Of a DNA stretch of 64,000 nucleotides, positions 41,125-50,255 are shown in pieces. The notes beneath the pieces are model-generated. The model was given only the letters and a program-made list of their open reading frames with translations, searched no databases and had not been told where the DNA came from. A program made the translations under genes and the position numbers. Every line of letters begins with the position of its first letter. The stretch's first letter is position 1. Source of the stretch: Chryseobacterium artocarpi (GTDB lineage: Bacteria; Bacteroidota; Bacteroidia; Flavobacteriales; Weeksellaceae); contig NZ_MAYH01000050.1 of NCBI RefSeq assembly GCF_001684975.1, forward strand, positions 124,001-188,000, written 5' to 3'.

Positions 41125-42300
41125 TTAAAGGCTTAGAAAAGCAAATCCAAAAGACAATACGGAAATAATAATCCCTGCCATAAAGATTTTATAAGTAATT
41201 GATAACAGTTTATATTTTCTATCTAAAACTTTTCCTAGATAATACAAATCCTTCACCATAGAATCATAAATATAGTCTCTATCCTTGATCAGGTCTTTCA
41301 TTGCATTATGATAATCATCAAACAGCATTTGTTGGAAATTTCCGAAGAATAAAAGATTTACCTTTCTGTTGGCGATATCCTGAGAAGTAAATGTTGTTTT
41401 AGTTACATTCGGTTTTGTGGATAAAATTGCAAATATAATGGTCAAAACACTTGATAATAACAATATAAAACTCGGAAGAATAAGGTGTGAATTTTTCGGA
41501 GCATCAAGCTTAGGAACCAATACAGAAAGACAAACCGAAATAATGATTGCATTTACAGACAACAGAATATTAGCTTTACTGTCCGCAATATCACTTAATC
41601 TTGTGTGATTGTTAAGCGTAACTCTGAAAAGAGTATCTACACTTCTGTCCGATTTCTCTTTATCTTTTTTGTTATCGGATTTACTATCGGAGCTGTCTTT
41701 CTTTTCCTCTTCTTTCATTAATTTTTTTTCAATTTTCTTGATATTTTTCTTTTTCAAAGGCTCCCAGTTTTCCTTTGCATAATCTGTGTAAAAATGATGC
41801 TTGTTTTTCAGCATATCAAGATTTCCGGCATTCCATTCATCATTAGAAAAACATTTTACGTTGGTAAGCTCCCACTCTTTTCTCAGGCAATCTGAAATAT
41901 CATTATAATCGTGTCCTGCAAAATGACTGAAGTCAGCATCTTTCACAATTTTTTCCAATAAATTCTGAGGTTCGTAGGTAATTTTAGTCGCAAGAATCAG
42001 TTTTTCTACATCTGAAATATAGCTTTCCTGATAGTTTTCCTGTTGTAAAAAGCCTTTCATAATTTCCACGCTTCTTTCTTCATGATTCTGGGCACATTCT
42101 ATATACCCGGTATCATGAAACCATAACGCTACAAGAACTTTCTCCTGATCCTCTTTAGAAACAGGCGTGTTCTTCATGATTTCCTCAGCCTTATTGACCG
42201 TATAGGCAGTATGAATAAAATTATGATAAAAATATACTGAAGATAACTTATCTTTGAATAAGGTTTCAACATAATTTTTAGCTTTGTCTAGAATGTTCAT
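41125..42300 (-). CDS. HD-domain phosphohydrolase fused to a Pycsar-effector membrane domain
   Basis: A 391-residue two-domain protein. Residues ~1-190 form an HD phosphohydrolase: YHNFIH (H26, H30), WFHDTGY (H62-D63) and DADFSH (D121) supply the metal ligands. A charged Lys/Glu/Ser linker follows (about 190-222). Residues ~223-391 match the Pycsar-effector TM domain (DUF5706/PycTM): RVTLNNHTRLSDIADSKANI, hydrophobic helices at about 247-263, 273-293 and 370-390. PycTM domains sense cCMP or cUMP and damage the membrane in anti-phage defence. No PycC-type cyclase is in the window. The HD part could degrade or sense the nucleotide signal, which is inference. The gene is divergent from the phosphatase/barrel gene with a 26-base gap. 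Confidence 0.85.
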   Translation of the reverse strand: MNILDKAKNYVETLFKDKLSSVYFYHNFIHTAYTVNKAEEIMKNTPVSKEDQEKVLVALWFHDTGYIECAQNHEERSVEIMKGFLQQENYQESYISDVEKLILATKITYEPQNLLEKIVKDADFSHFAGHDYNDISDCLRKEWELTNVKCFSNDEWNAGNLDMLKNKHHFYTDYAKENWEPLKKKNIKKIEKKLMKEEEKKDSSDSKSDNKKDKEKSDRSVDTLFRVTLNNHTRLSDIADSKANILLSVNAIIISVCLSVLVPKLDAPKNSHLILPSFILLLSSVLTIIFAILSTKPNVTKTTFTSQDIANRKVNLLFFGNFQQMLFDDYHNAMKDLIKDRDYIYDSMVKDLYYLGKVLDRKYKLLSITYKIFMAGIIISVLSFGFAFLSL

Positions 42301-42326
42301 TCCTGAATTTTTGTTAATGTAAATTT

Positions 42327-45300
42327 ATGAATTTATCCTTTAAAACTCATCTAAAAAATACTTCTATTGTTCTGAGAACAGTCATGTCCGCCGGAGTAAT
42401 GTATTCCTGTGCAACATATAACGTACAAAAGGGCAAAAACTTATTCGAAGTAAAAGATTCCGAGATAAAATCTGAAAATGACTTTAAAATTTTCCTGATC
42501 GGGGATGCCGGAAACGCGGATGAACCACAGGCACAAAAAACATTAAATCTGTTGAAAGGCAAACTGGATTCTGCCGACAGCAATTCTATGCTGATCTTTC
42601 TGGGTGATAATATTTATCCCAACGGAATGCCTAAAGAAACAGACAAAGATTATGAGTTAGCAAAACAAAAACTCGAAAATCAACTTTCTATTACCAAAAA
42701 TTTTAAAGGGAAAACCCTTGTAATCCCTGGAAATCATGATTGGTATAATGGCTTGGATAGGTTAAATGCACAGGAAGCATTCGTGAAAAAATATTTTGAT
42801 GATAAAAAAGCTTTCCTTCCCAAAAACGGCTGTCCAATTGATGATATCAACATTACCAAAGATATTAAGTTAATTGCTATTGATACGGAATGGGTTATTG
42901 CCAATTGGGATAATTACCCTGGAATCAATAAAAACTGTAATATCAAAACCCGTGAAGATTTCTTTACGGAATTTAAAGATCTTATCATTAAAAATCAGGG
43001 TAAGAGAATTATAGTTGCTCTTCATCATCCTATCATAAGCAGTGGAACGCATGCCGGATTTCATTCTGCAAAGTCACATCTTTTCCCACTCAAAAGTAAA
43101 GTTCCGGTACCTGTTGTCGCAAGTATGATCAATATCCTTCGAAGCTCTTCAGGAATAAGCCCGGCGGACCTCAACAATCCACACTATGCCGATCTTGCCA
43201 ATAGACTAAAAAGTTTAGTTCAGGATAAAGAAAATATTATTTTTGTTTCCGGACATGACCATAATTTACAATATCATGAAGATGGAAATATCAGACAAAT
43301 CATTAGTGGAGCTGGTTCAAAAACAGATCCGTCTACCATTGCAGAAAAAACAGATTTCTCTTACGGTGGAAATGGTTTTGCTGTTTTGAATATAAGAAAA
43401 GACCAGAGTACTGATGTAGAATATTTCTCTACAAAAAATGAAGAATTAAAAAAACTGACTCAGATTTCTGTGATTTCCAAACCGGATGTATTTGTAAATA
43501 ATTTTCCTAATACATTTCCTTCAACCTTCTCATCAAGCATCTACCCGGTTCAGCTTACCCAAAAAGGAGGTGTTTACCGATGGTTATGGGGAGAACATTA
43601 CAGGAAGTATTACGGAATTCCTATTGAAGCTCCTATAGCCAATCTTTCCGAACTTAATGGAGGTTATATTCCATTTAGGGAAGGCGGTGGAAACCAATCG
43701 AACAGTTTAAGGTTATTAGCCCCGGACGGGCAGGAATTTGTGATGCGCGGAGTAAAAAAGAGTGCCGTAAGATTCCTTAACAATATGGCTTTCACAAAGA
43801 GTACTTTCGGAGAAGAACTTACGGATACATTCCCTGAAAAATTCCTTTTGGATTTTTATACGACCAATCACCCGTTCACTCCGTTTTCAGTTGGAAATAT
43901 GGCGGAAAAACTAAACATTTTTCACAGTAATCCGAAACTGTATTATATTCCTAAACAAAAGACTTTAGACCGATATAATCAAAATTACGGTGATGAAATG
44001 TATATGATAGAAGAACGTTTCTCATCGGATCCGAAAACACTTGCTTATCTGAATAATGCCAAAGATATTCTTTCAACAGATGATGTTCTGAAAAACCTCA
44101 GCAAGAACACCAAATATTCTGTGGATAAGGAATCCTATATCAGAGCAAGACTTTTTGATATGCTGATTGGTGACTGGGACAGACATTCCGATCAATGGAA
44201 ATGGGCAGAATATGAAGATGGAGATAAAATTATCTACAAACCAATCCCTAAAGACAGAGATCAGGCATTCAGTAAATATGACGGAGCTGCATTTAGGCTG
44301 ATTATGAATGTTCCTGCAATTCGACATATGAAAACCTTTACAGATGACATCAGCAGTGTAAAATGGCTGGCTATGGAACCATATCCAATGGATCTGGTAT
44401 TCTTAAAAGGTTCTACACAGGAAGAATGGGAGACCCAGGCAAAATACATTCAGGAGCATTTAACAGATGCGGATATTGATGATACATTCCATAATCTTCC
44501 AAAAGAAGTACAGGACGAAACAATTGCAGATATTCAAAGAAAACTGAAATTAAGAAAAACAAAACTACAGAAATACGCTACCGATTATTACAATGTATTA
44601 CAGGAAAAAGTACCTTTAGCCGGGACTATAAATCCTGATAAATTCGTCATTACCAAAAAAGGACACTCTGTACAGGTACAACAATATAAATTAGGAAAAA
44701 ATAAGGATAAAAATGAGCTTGTTTTTGATAAAACCTATCATGATTCAAAAACAAAAGAACTTTGGATCTACGGTCTTGAAGATGATGATGTCTATGAAGT
44801 AGTAGGAATCGGAAGACCTAAAATGAACATCCGTCTAATTGGAGGAAATAATCATGATGTTTATAAAGTTGAAGATGGCAGAAAAGTAAAAATTTATGAT
44901 TTTGCTTCTCAGAAAAACACATATAGAGAAGCTGGTAATGCAACTAAAAATATTTCGGACGATTATGAAATCAACACTTATAATTATAAGCATCCGAAAT
45001 ACAATGCTGTAGCAGGTTATCCCAACGCAGATTACAACCCCGATGACGGAGTAATCCTGGGAATGCTTGTCAATTATACAGTTAACAATTTCATCCGTGA
45101 TCCCTTTACTCAAAAACATAGTTTAAAAGCTAATTTTTATACTGCTACAGCAGGTTTCAGTCTTGTTTATAAGGGAATTTTCAAGAAAGCTATTTCTGGA
45201 TGGGATTTTAACTTAGATGCAGCTTATACGACTCCGAGGTTTTCCCAGAACTTCTTTGGACTTTCCAACGAAAGTGTTTATGATAAAGAAAATACGGAAA

Positions 45301-46046
45301 GAGAATACAACAGAGCAAGGATTTCCAAATTCAATGTTGCTCCATCCATTTCTCAGAAAACATGGATGAATTTCAATCACCAGATTCAGCTTACTTTTGA
45401 AGATAATAAAGTACAGCGAAAAGACGGCAGATTTATCAATCAGTCGCCTGATGTACGACCTGAAGTTTTCGACAGTCAGCAATTTTTAGGAGCCAACTAT
45501 ACATTCAGCTATAAAAATGCAGATAACGTCGCTTTTCCTACCTTAGGAATGGAATTAATGTTAAATGCAGACTGGAAAGCTACGTTCTCAAATTTCAACA
45601 GAAACTTCCTGACTCTGAAAGGTCGATTGGCAATTGATCATAGAATTGATAAGAAAGGAATTTTTGTATTTGCCAATGCCAGCAATGCCATGTGGATCAA
45701 TAATCATAATTTTGAATTCTATCAGGCGGCAGCTATTGGTGGTAACAACGGAATGAGAGCCTTCCGAAATGAAAGATTCTCAGGAAGATCATACTTCGTC
45801 AATAATTCTGAAATACGATGGGATTTTGGAAGAGTTAGAAATAATATCGTTCCAGCCAATATGGGAATTCTTGTAGGCTACGATATCGGACGTGTATGGA
45901 ATGACGGAGAAGACTCAAGAAAATGGCACCAATCTGTAGGAGCCGGAGTATGGCTGAGCATCGTGGAAATGATGTCTGCAAGATTAAATTATTTCTATGG
46001 CGCAGATGGCGGAAGAATATCTGCCGGTGTAGGAATGAAGTTTTAA
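42327..46046 (+). CDS. metallophosphoesterase / kinase-like / outer-membrane barrel protein
   Basis: A 1239-residue envelope protein. The N-terminal hydrophobic stretch ends VMSAGVMYSC (possible lipobox, C28). Residues ~50-370 form a calcineurin-like phosphoesterase: LIGDAGNADE, FLGDNIYPNG, PGNHDWYN (~135), ALHHPI (~233) and SGHDHNLQYH (~309). The middle (~430-720) has GQEFVMRGVKKSA, LFDMLIGDWDRHSDQW (~614) and PKDRDQAFSKYDG (~640), which recall the lysine and catalytic-loop motifs of FAM20/CotH/PI3K-like kinases; this is by pattern only. Residues ~900-1239 are strand-rich like the D15/BamA-type surface-antigen barrel and end in Phe. The likely site is the outer membrane. Confidence 0.8.
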   Translation: MNLSFKTHLKNTSIVLRTVMSAGVMYSCATYNVQKGKNLFEVKDSEIKSENDFKIFLIGDAGNADEPQAQKTLNLLKGKLDSADSNSMLIFLGDNIYPNGMPKETDKDYELAKQKLENQLSITKNFKGKTLVIPGNHDWYNGLDRLNAQEAFVKKYFDDKKAFLPKNGCPIDDINITKDIKLIAIDTEWVIANWDNYPGINKNCNIKTREDFFTEFKDLIIKNQGKRIIVALHHPIISSGTHAGFHSAKSHLFPLKSKVPVPVVASMINILRSSSGISPADLNNPHYADLANRLKSLVQDKENIIFVSGHDHNLQYHEDGNIRQIISGAGSKTDPSTIAEKTDFSYGGNGFAVLNIRKDQSTDVEYFSTKNEELKKLTQISVISKPDVFVNNFPNTFPSTFSSSIYPVQLTQKGGVYRWLWGEHYRKYYGIPIEAPIANLSELNGGYIPFREGGGNQSNSLRLLAPDGQEFVMRGVKKSAVRFLNNMAFTKSTFGEELTDTFPEKFLLDFYTTNHPFTPFSVGNMAEKLNIFHSNPKLYYIPKQKTLDRYNQNYGDEMYMIEERFSSDPKTLAYLNNAKDILSTDDVLKNLSKNTKYSVDKESYIRARLFDMLIGDWDRHSDQWKWAEYEDGDKIIYKPIPKDRDQAFSKYDGAAFRLIMNVPAIRHMKTFTDDISSVKWLAMEPYPMDLVFLKGSTQEEWETQAKYIQEHLTDADIDDTFHNLPKEVQDETIADIQRKLKLRKTKLQKYATDYYNVLQEKVPLAGTINPDKFVITKKGHSVQVQQYKLGKNKDKNELVFDKTYHDSKTKELWIYGLEDDDVYEVVGIGRPKMNIRLIGGNNHDVYKVEDGRKVKIYDFASQKNTYREAGNATKNISDDYEINTYNYKHPKYNAVAGYPNADYNPDDGVILGMLVNYTVNNFIRDPFTQKHSLKANFYTATAGFSLVYKGIFKKAISGWDFNLDAAYTTPRFSQNFFGLSNESVYDKENTEREYNRARISKFNVAPSISQKTWMNFNHQIQLTFEDNKVQRKDGRFINQSPDVRPEVFDSQQFLGANYTFSYKNADNVAFPTLGMELMLNADWKATFSNFNRNFLTLKGRLAIDHRIDKKGIFVFANASNAMWINNHNFEFYQAAAIGGNNGMRAFRNERFSGRSYFVNNSEIRWDFGRVRNNIVPANMGILVGYDIGRVWNDGEDSRKWHQSVGAGVWLSIVEMMSARLNYFYGADGGRISAGVGMKF

Positions 46047-46075
46047 ATGAACACCAATATCAAACATAATAAAAA

Positions 46076-46552
46076 ATGAAAAGTCCCATCTTACCGATCA
46101 GTTTTATTTTTCTGTTAATCAATATTAATTGTAATCATCAGAGTAAAAATGAAAGTGCTTCTCCAAAAACGGTAGCATCCTCACAACAGAGTAAAATTGA
46201 GAAAATACAATTAACAGAACAGACAAGAGGAAGTAATACCATTATTACTTACACTCCCTCATCTAAACTAAGCTCCTATAATGGTGAGGAAAGCAATTCC
46301 CCAATGTCTGCATCCGAATGGGGAAAAATCACAAAACAGGCAGAAGCAATAGATTTATCTAAAATCTCCACACTTCAGTCTCCTACTACAGACAGATATA
46401 CGGATCGAGCTCTGATAGCGACTATTATCATCACCAGTAATGGTACAACTTACACCTCAGCAAGCTTTGATTCTGGGAAACCACCTAAAGAACTTGAGGA
46501 ATTGTATAATTCAATTCAGCCATTGAAGAAAGTTCAGAAAAGAAAATTTTAA
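46076..46552 (+). CDS. small lipoprotein, unknown function
   Basis: A 158-residue lipoprotein: MKSPILPISFIFLLININC with the Cys at 19, then a Ser/Gln-rich linker. The folded part (about 55-158) has TIITYTPSSKLSSYNGEES, RALIATIIITSNGTTYTSAS and FDSGKPPKELEEL. I do not recognise a family. It follows the phosphatase/barrel gene by 29 bases on the same strand and may be cotranscribed, so a role beside that envelope protein is possible. A hairpin terminator comes 12 bases after the stop. Confidence 0.7.
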   Translation: MKSPILPISFIFLLININCNHQSKNESASPKTVASSQQSKIEKIQLTEQTRGSNTIITYTPSSKLSSYNGEESNSPMSASEWGKITKQAEAIDLSKISTLQSPTTDRYTDRALIATIIITSNGTTYTSASFDSGKPPKELEELYNSIQPLKKVQKRKF

Positions 46553-46564
46553 TTTCAGCATAAA

Positions 46565-46590
46565 AAAACCACAGAATGTTCTGTGGTTTT
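46565..46590. terminator. bidirectional terminator between convergent genes
   Basis: AAAACCACAGAA and TTCTGTGGTTTT pair around two bases (in practice a ~10-pair stem with a small loop), with an A run on the left and T-rich sequence on the right. Confidence 0.8.
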
Positions 46591-46678
46591 ATCTTTTATT
46601 ATAATGAAATAAGAAAGTATAACCTGGTCAATTGCAGTATAACTATAAGTTCATTGACGAATTGAAGCCAAGCATTTT

Positions 46679-47554
46679 TTACTGGTTTAGTAAAAATTTA
46701 TACACATTTCCGCCTTCCTCTTTTCCTTTCTCGTCAGCAATCATTAACGTTTTATCATCGAAGAATACAATGGCTTCTTTTTGAGAGTTATGATTCAATG
46801 AGATTTTCTCAATATTTGCTGTATTGAAGTTATCAGGAGTAAATCCTGTAAGAACATGTACATTTTTATGGGTCAGTAATACAATCTTATCTTTTGTACT
46901 GTTAATTGTAGCAGAAGTAATCGCTGCATCATTGTATCCACCCTGAAGCTTTAATTTCCCAATCAACTTTGCTTCAAAAGCACCTTCTTTGTTAGGAACT
47001 TTAAACACCAGGAATGTTCCGTCAAAACCTTTACTTCTGTTTTTTGTAAACAGGTAAAAATTGCCATCCATTTCTACAAAACCTTCACAATCGTATAGAA
47101 GATTTGATTTTTTTGGTGGAAACTCTGTTTGCCCTTCATAATGAAATTTAGTTGTCTGAATAACTTTTGTGGTTGCTTGAGCAGCATCTTTCAGATCAGT
47201 TTTCAAAATAGCAAGATCCTGTCTGTTATTATCATTATTACCAAAATCTCCGATATAAATATTTCCCTGTACATCAGAAATAATATCTTCCCAATCTGTA
47301 TTTTCAGCGTTTTCTACGGGCACTTTGGCAAGCATTTCTCCTTTTTCATTAAGACCATAAATTGCATTTTTATTTCCTCTGTCCTCTATTACCCAGATCG
47401 TTTTTTTATCTTTTGATAAAGTAATACCAGAAACTTCCTTTAGCTTTTTAGGTAAAGAAAATTGCAGTTGCAGATCATCTCCTGACGCAGGTGAATTTTG
47501 AGCTTTAGGGTTACAGCTTAATAAAAATAGAGGTAGTATAAGAAGTCTTAGCAT
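46679..47554 (-). CDS. propeller-type lipoprotein
   Basis: A 291-residue lipoprotein from the ATG at 47554: MLRLLILPLFLLSC, Cys at 14. An earlier in-frame start at 47647 would run into mazG and lacks a signal peptide. The mature protein has repeated strands around EVSGITLSKDKKTIWVIEDR, WEDIISDVQGNIYIGDFGNN and FYLFTKNRSKGFDGTFLVFK, which suggest a six-bladed (SMP-30/NHL-like) propeller. A near-identical pattern of EDxGN and GDFGNN acidic loops may bind Ca2+. The function is unknown. It follows mazG on the same strand with a 58-base gap. Confidence 0.7.
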   Translation of the reverse strand: MLRLLILPLFLLSCNPKAQNSPASGDDLQLQFSLPKKLKEVSGITLSKDKKTIWVIEDRGNKNAIYGLNEKGEMLAKVPVENAENTDWEDIISDVQGNIYIGDFGNNDNNRQDLAILKTDLKDAAQATTKVIQTTKFHYEGQTEFPPKKSNLLYDCEGFVEMDGNFYLFTKNRSKGFDGTFLVFKVPNKEGAFEAKLIGKLKLQGGYNDAAITSATINSTKDKIVLLTHKNVHVLTGFTPDNFNTANIEKISLNHNSQKEAIVFFDDKTLMIADEKGKEEGGNVYKFLLNQ

Positions 47555-47612
47555 GTGTTGTGGTTTTAATTTAAACTGAAAATAAGAAGCATTAATTGTT
47601 CCTATTAAGAAA

Positions 47613-48380
47613 CTATTGTAATTGTTTTGCTTTTTCCCAAAGAACATCCATTTCTTCCAGCGTCATATCCGCCAGCTTAGCATTTTGTTCTTCAGCAAGC
47701 CCTTCCATTTTTTGAAATCTTGAAATAAACTTCAGGTTTGTTCTTTCCAGGGCGGAGTCCGGGTTAATTCCGGAGATTCTTGCATAATTAATCAATGAAA
47801 AAAATACATCTCCCAGCTCCTGTTCTTTTTTATCCAGGTCTGTTTCAGCATGAAATTCCTGGATTTCTTCATCTACTTTTTTCCACGCATCTTCTGCATC
47901 GTGAAACTCAAAGCCGATTCCTTTCACCTTATCCTGAATTCTGTAAGCTTTGACCAGGCTTGGTAAACTTTTCGGAACACCTCCAAGAATAGATTTATTT
48001 CCTTCTTTTAATTTCAGCTTTTCCCAGTTCTGCTTTACTTCTTCTTCATCTTTCACTTCAGTATCACCATAAATATGCGGATGACGGAAGATGAGTTTTT
48101 CATTAAGAGAATTAATAACATCTGCTATATCAAAGCTTTCTTTTTCAGAACCTATTTTAGAATAAAAAACCAGATGAAGCAAAACATCACCTAATTCTTT
48201 TTTGATTTCCTGTAAATCTTCCTGTAAAATAGCATCAGACAATTCATAAGTTTCTTCAAGGGTAAGATGCCTCAATGACTGCAACGTCTGTTTCTGATCC
48301 CACGGGCATTTCTCACGCAGATCATCCATAATATCCAACAACCTTCCGAATGCTTCTAGTTTCTCCTGTTTTGTATTCAT
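47613..48380 (-). CDS. mazG: nucleoside triphosphate pyrophosphohydrolase
   Basis: A 255-residue MazG with two tandem domains. The first has LRHLTLEETYELSDAI and KKELGDVLLHLVFYSKI; the second has EEIQEFHAE and KKEQELGDVFFSLINYARI, giving the EExxE...ExxD metal motif twice. GIGFEFHDAEDAW lies between them. It hydrolyses NTPs to NMPs and cleans the nucleotide pool. The ATG at 48380 was preferred to an in-frame TTG at 48395 because the -7 box at 48402-48409 would leave the earlier codon with almost no leader. Confidence 0.94.
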   Translation of the reverse strand: MNTKQEKLEAFGRLLDIMDDLREKCPWDQKQTLQSLRHLTLEETYELSDAILQEDLQEIKKELGDVLLHLVFYSKIGSEKESFDIADVINSLNEKLIFRHPHIYGDTEVKDEEEVKQNWEKLKLKEGNKSILGGVPKSLPSLVKAYRIQDKVKGIGFEFHDAEDAWKKVDEEIQEFHAETDLDKKEQELGDVFFSLINYARISGINPDSALERTNLKFISRFQKMEGLAEEQNAKLADMTLEEMDVLWEKAKQLQ

Positions 48381-48401
48381 AATTTGAGAATTCAAGTCTT
48401 A

Positions 48402-48409
48402 CAAATTTA
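48402..48409 (-). promoter_or_regulatory. -7 box of mazG
   Basis: CAAATTTA on the plus strand reads TAAATTTG on the minus strand and lies 21 bases before the mazG ATG. Confidence 0.6.
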
Positions 48410-48461
48410 AGAATTGTTTCCGGCATTCTTGCTATACAATCATTTCAACCTCACAGCATAA

Positions 48462-48494
48462 AAAAACCTTCCAGCGAACGAACTGAAAGGTTTT
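48462..48494 (-). terminator. terminator after the DUF5606 gene
   Basis: On the minus strand AAAACCTTTCAG, an eight-base loop and CTGGAAGGTTTTTT form a strong hairpin with a T run, 23 bases past the stop codon. Confidence 0.85.
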
Positions 48495-48516
48495 GTATTG
48501 TAAATTCAAAAATGAA

Positions 48517-49077
48517 TTATCCTTTTTTAGTATGAGTACTTTTAGGAGCTGCTTTTGCTGCTGAAGTAGCTTTTACTTTTGGAGCTGCAGGCTTTTCCGC
48601 TTTAGGAGCTGCTTTTTTAGCTTCTTTTTCTACACTTACTTCTTCTTTAGCTGGCTCACCTTCTAAAGTTTCAGGCTCTGCTTTTACGAAGCTTTCCGGA
48701 GTGATGTACCCAGCTTTGTGAAGGATGTTATACCACTGAGCTAATTTCTTGATGTCTGAAGAATATACTCTTTCAGTATCGTAGTTAGGAAGTGAAGTTA
48801 ACATAAAGTCTTTCAACTCAGCATCAGTAGATTTGTGAGAAATCGTTTCTTTGTACTCGTTGTTTTTAGCAATATTTTCAAAAACTTCGAACAAAGGAAC
48901 TTCCTTATCAAATGTAAACATTGCGATATTGTCTAATAAGCTTACCTGGCTAGAGTTTCCAATGCTTACTTTTTTCTTATTGGTAACATCTTCAATGATG
49001 AATCCGTTTCTTAATTGAGAAACTAATTTGTAAAGTCCTGGTTTTCCAGAAATTGAAATTATTTTTTCTAACAGCAT
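48517..49077 (-). CDS. DUF5606 protein with Ala/Lys-rich tail
   Basis: A 186-residue protein. The first ~130 residues match DUF5606: MLLEKIISISGKPGLYKLVS, FIIEDVTNKKKVSIGN and SLPNYDTERVYSSDIKKLAQ. The last ~50 residues are low-complexity Ala, Lys, Pro and Glu and end HTKKG, probably disordered and basic. The family is limited to Bacteroidetes and has no known role. No signal peptide. It lies 77 bases after def on the same strand and has its own terminator. A nucleic-acid-related job is possible from the basic tail, but nothing shows it. Confidence 0.82.
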   Translation of the reverse strand: MLLEKIISISGKPGLYKLVSQLRNGFIIEDVTNKKKVSIGNSSQVSLLDNIAMFTFDKEVPLFEVFENIAKNNEYKETISHKSTDAELKDFMLTSLPNYDTERVYSSDIKKLAQWYNILHKAGYITPESFVKAEPETLEGEPAKEEVSVEKEAKKAAPKAEKPAAPKVKATSAAKAAPKSTHTKKG

Positions 49078-49154
49078 AATTTTATTTTTTGTAATTTCTG
49101 CAATCGGCTCGTGGCTTATTGCGTTTTATTATTCTTTTTTAATCCTTATTTAAA

Positions 49155-49727
49155 TTATTTTGGAAATCTCATTTTGTAACCAATGCTTACATCACCCTGA
49201 GTGATTTTCGTAAGTTTTCCTTTTACCAGCTTTTTCTTCAAAGCACTTAAGTGATCAGTGAAAAGTACTCCTTCAATGTGATCATATTCATGCTGAATTA
49301 CGCGGGCTCTAATATCGGAAAAAGTTTCTGTATGTTTCACAAAATTTTCGTCATAATATTCAATAACGATTGTACCCTTTCTTTTCACGTCTTCTCTTAC
49401 ATCCGGAATAGAGAGGCAACCTTCATTGAACTTCCATTCTTCGCCGGATTCTTCTAAAATTCTGGCGTTGATGAATACTTTTTTGAACTCTGCAAGCTCA
49501 TCTTTAATGTCTTCATAATCCTCATCTTCTGCAAGAGGAGTCACATCTATTACAAACAGACGGATATCCAAACCGATCTGAGGCGCTGCAAGACCTATTC
49601 CGTTCGCGCTGTACATCGTTTCGAACATGTTATCTATCAGTTCCTGTAATTCGGGATAGTCTTTTTCTATATCTTTCCCTACTTTTCTCAAAACAGGATC
49701 TCCAAAAGCTCTTATTGGTAATATCAT
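49155..49727 (-). CDS. def: peptide deformylase
   Basis: A 190-residue deformylase with all three motifs: GIGLAAPQIG, EGCLSIP and QHEYDHIEG (Cys plus two His bind the metal, Glu is catalytic). It removes the formyl group from nascent proteins. It overlaps ruvX by four bases (ATGA type), so the two are translationally coupled. The C-terminal ~20 residues with KKLVKGKLTKI are typical of type 1 deformylases from Bacteroidetes. Confidence 0.96.
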   Translation of the reverse strand: MILPIRAFGDPVLRKVGKDIEKDYPELQELIDNMFETMYSANGIGLAAPQIGLDIRLFVIDVTPLAEDEDYEDIKDELAEFKKVFINARILEESGEEWKFNEGCLSIPDVREDVKRKGTIVIEYYDENFVKHTETFSDIRARVIQHEYDHIEGVLFTDHLSALKKKLVKGKLTKITQGDVSIGYKMRFPK

Positions 49728-50140
49728 CTTAATCTTTGTTCTAAAAAATTCTGCAATATGATCGTTGCACTTACTTTATCTATTAATCCTTTTTCCTGTC
49801 TTTTCTTCTTATTTTTCCCACTTTGGGAAATAAAGAATGAAGCCATTTTGGAAGTAAATCTTTCATCAAAACGATGGACAGTAATATCTGAAAATTCTTT
49901 TTTAAACTCTTCAATAAACTTTAAAATATCAGTTTCCACCTCTGAAATATTTCCTTTCAGGTCTATGGGAAGCCCAATCACTACTTCATCTACCTTATTT
50001 TCGTTGAAATATTTTTTCAAAAATTCCATCAAGTTACGGTTCTCTACAGTCTCCAATCCACTGGCGATGATCTGCATATCGTCTGTTGCAGCGATACCAC
50101 AACGTGCTTTTCCGTAGTCTATTGCAAGGATTTGTCCCAT
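49724..50140 (-). CDS. ruvX: putative pre-16S rRNA nuclease / Holliday junction resolvase
   Basis: A 138-residue RNase H-fold protein of the YqgF/RuvX family. ILAIDYGKARCGIAATD supplies the first catalytic Asp; VIGLPIDLKGNISEVE and RFDERFTSKMA carry the other acidic residues. Homologues process pre-16S rRNA ends and were first described as Holliday junction resolvases. It overlaps def by four bases and has its own -7 box, so it heads the ruvX-def unit. Confidence 0.92.
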   Translation of the reverse strand: MGQILAIDYGKARCGIAATDDMQIIASGLETVENRNLMEFLKKYFNENKVDEVVIGLPIDLKGNISEVETDILKFIEEFKKEFSDITVHRFDERFTSKMASFFISQSGKNKKKRQEKGLIDKVSATIILQNFLEQRLR

Positions 50141-50147
50141 AAGTCTG

Positions 50148-50155
50148 CAAATTTA
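50148..50155 (-). promoter_or_regulatory. -7 box of ruvX-def
   Basis: CAAATTTA on plus reads TAAATTTG on minus, 7 bases before the ruvX ATG at 50140. The short leader would be only a few bases. Confidence 0.5.
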
Positions 50156-50255
50156 GTAAAATTTACTGATTTTATTCATAACGCAGTTTTTTTCTCCAAA
50201 TCATGTTTTATTCCATTATTTTTTTTATAATTTTAATCTTCCAAAAAACAAATAT

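Noticed and set aside
42320..42327. TAAATTTA palindrome as a shared promoter for the divergent pair
   Set aside because: On the plus strand it overlaps the start codon, and the last base departs from the -7 consensus; not strong enough to list.
41417..45482. Various antisense frames of 60-95 codons
   Set aside because: They lie within the HD-PycTM and phosphatase/barrel genes, whose motifs are intact across the same bases.
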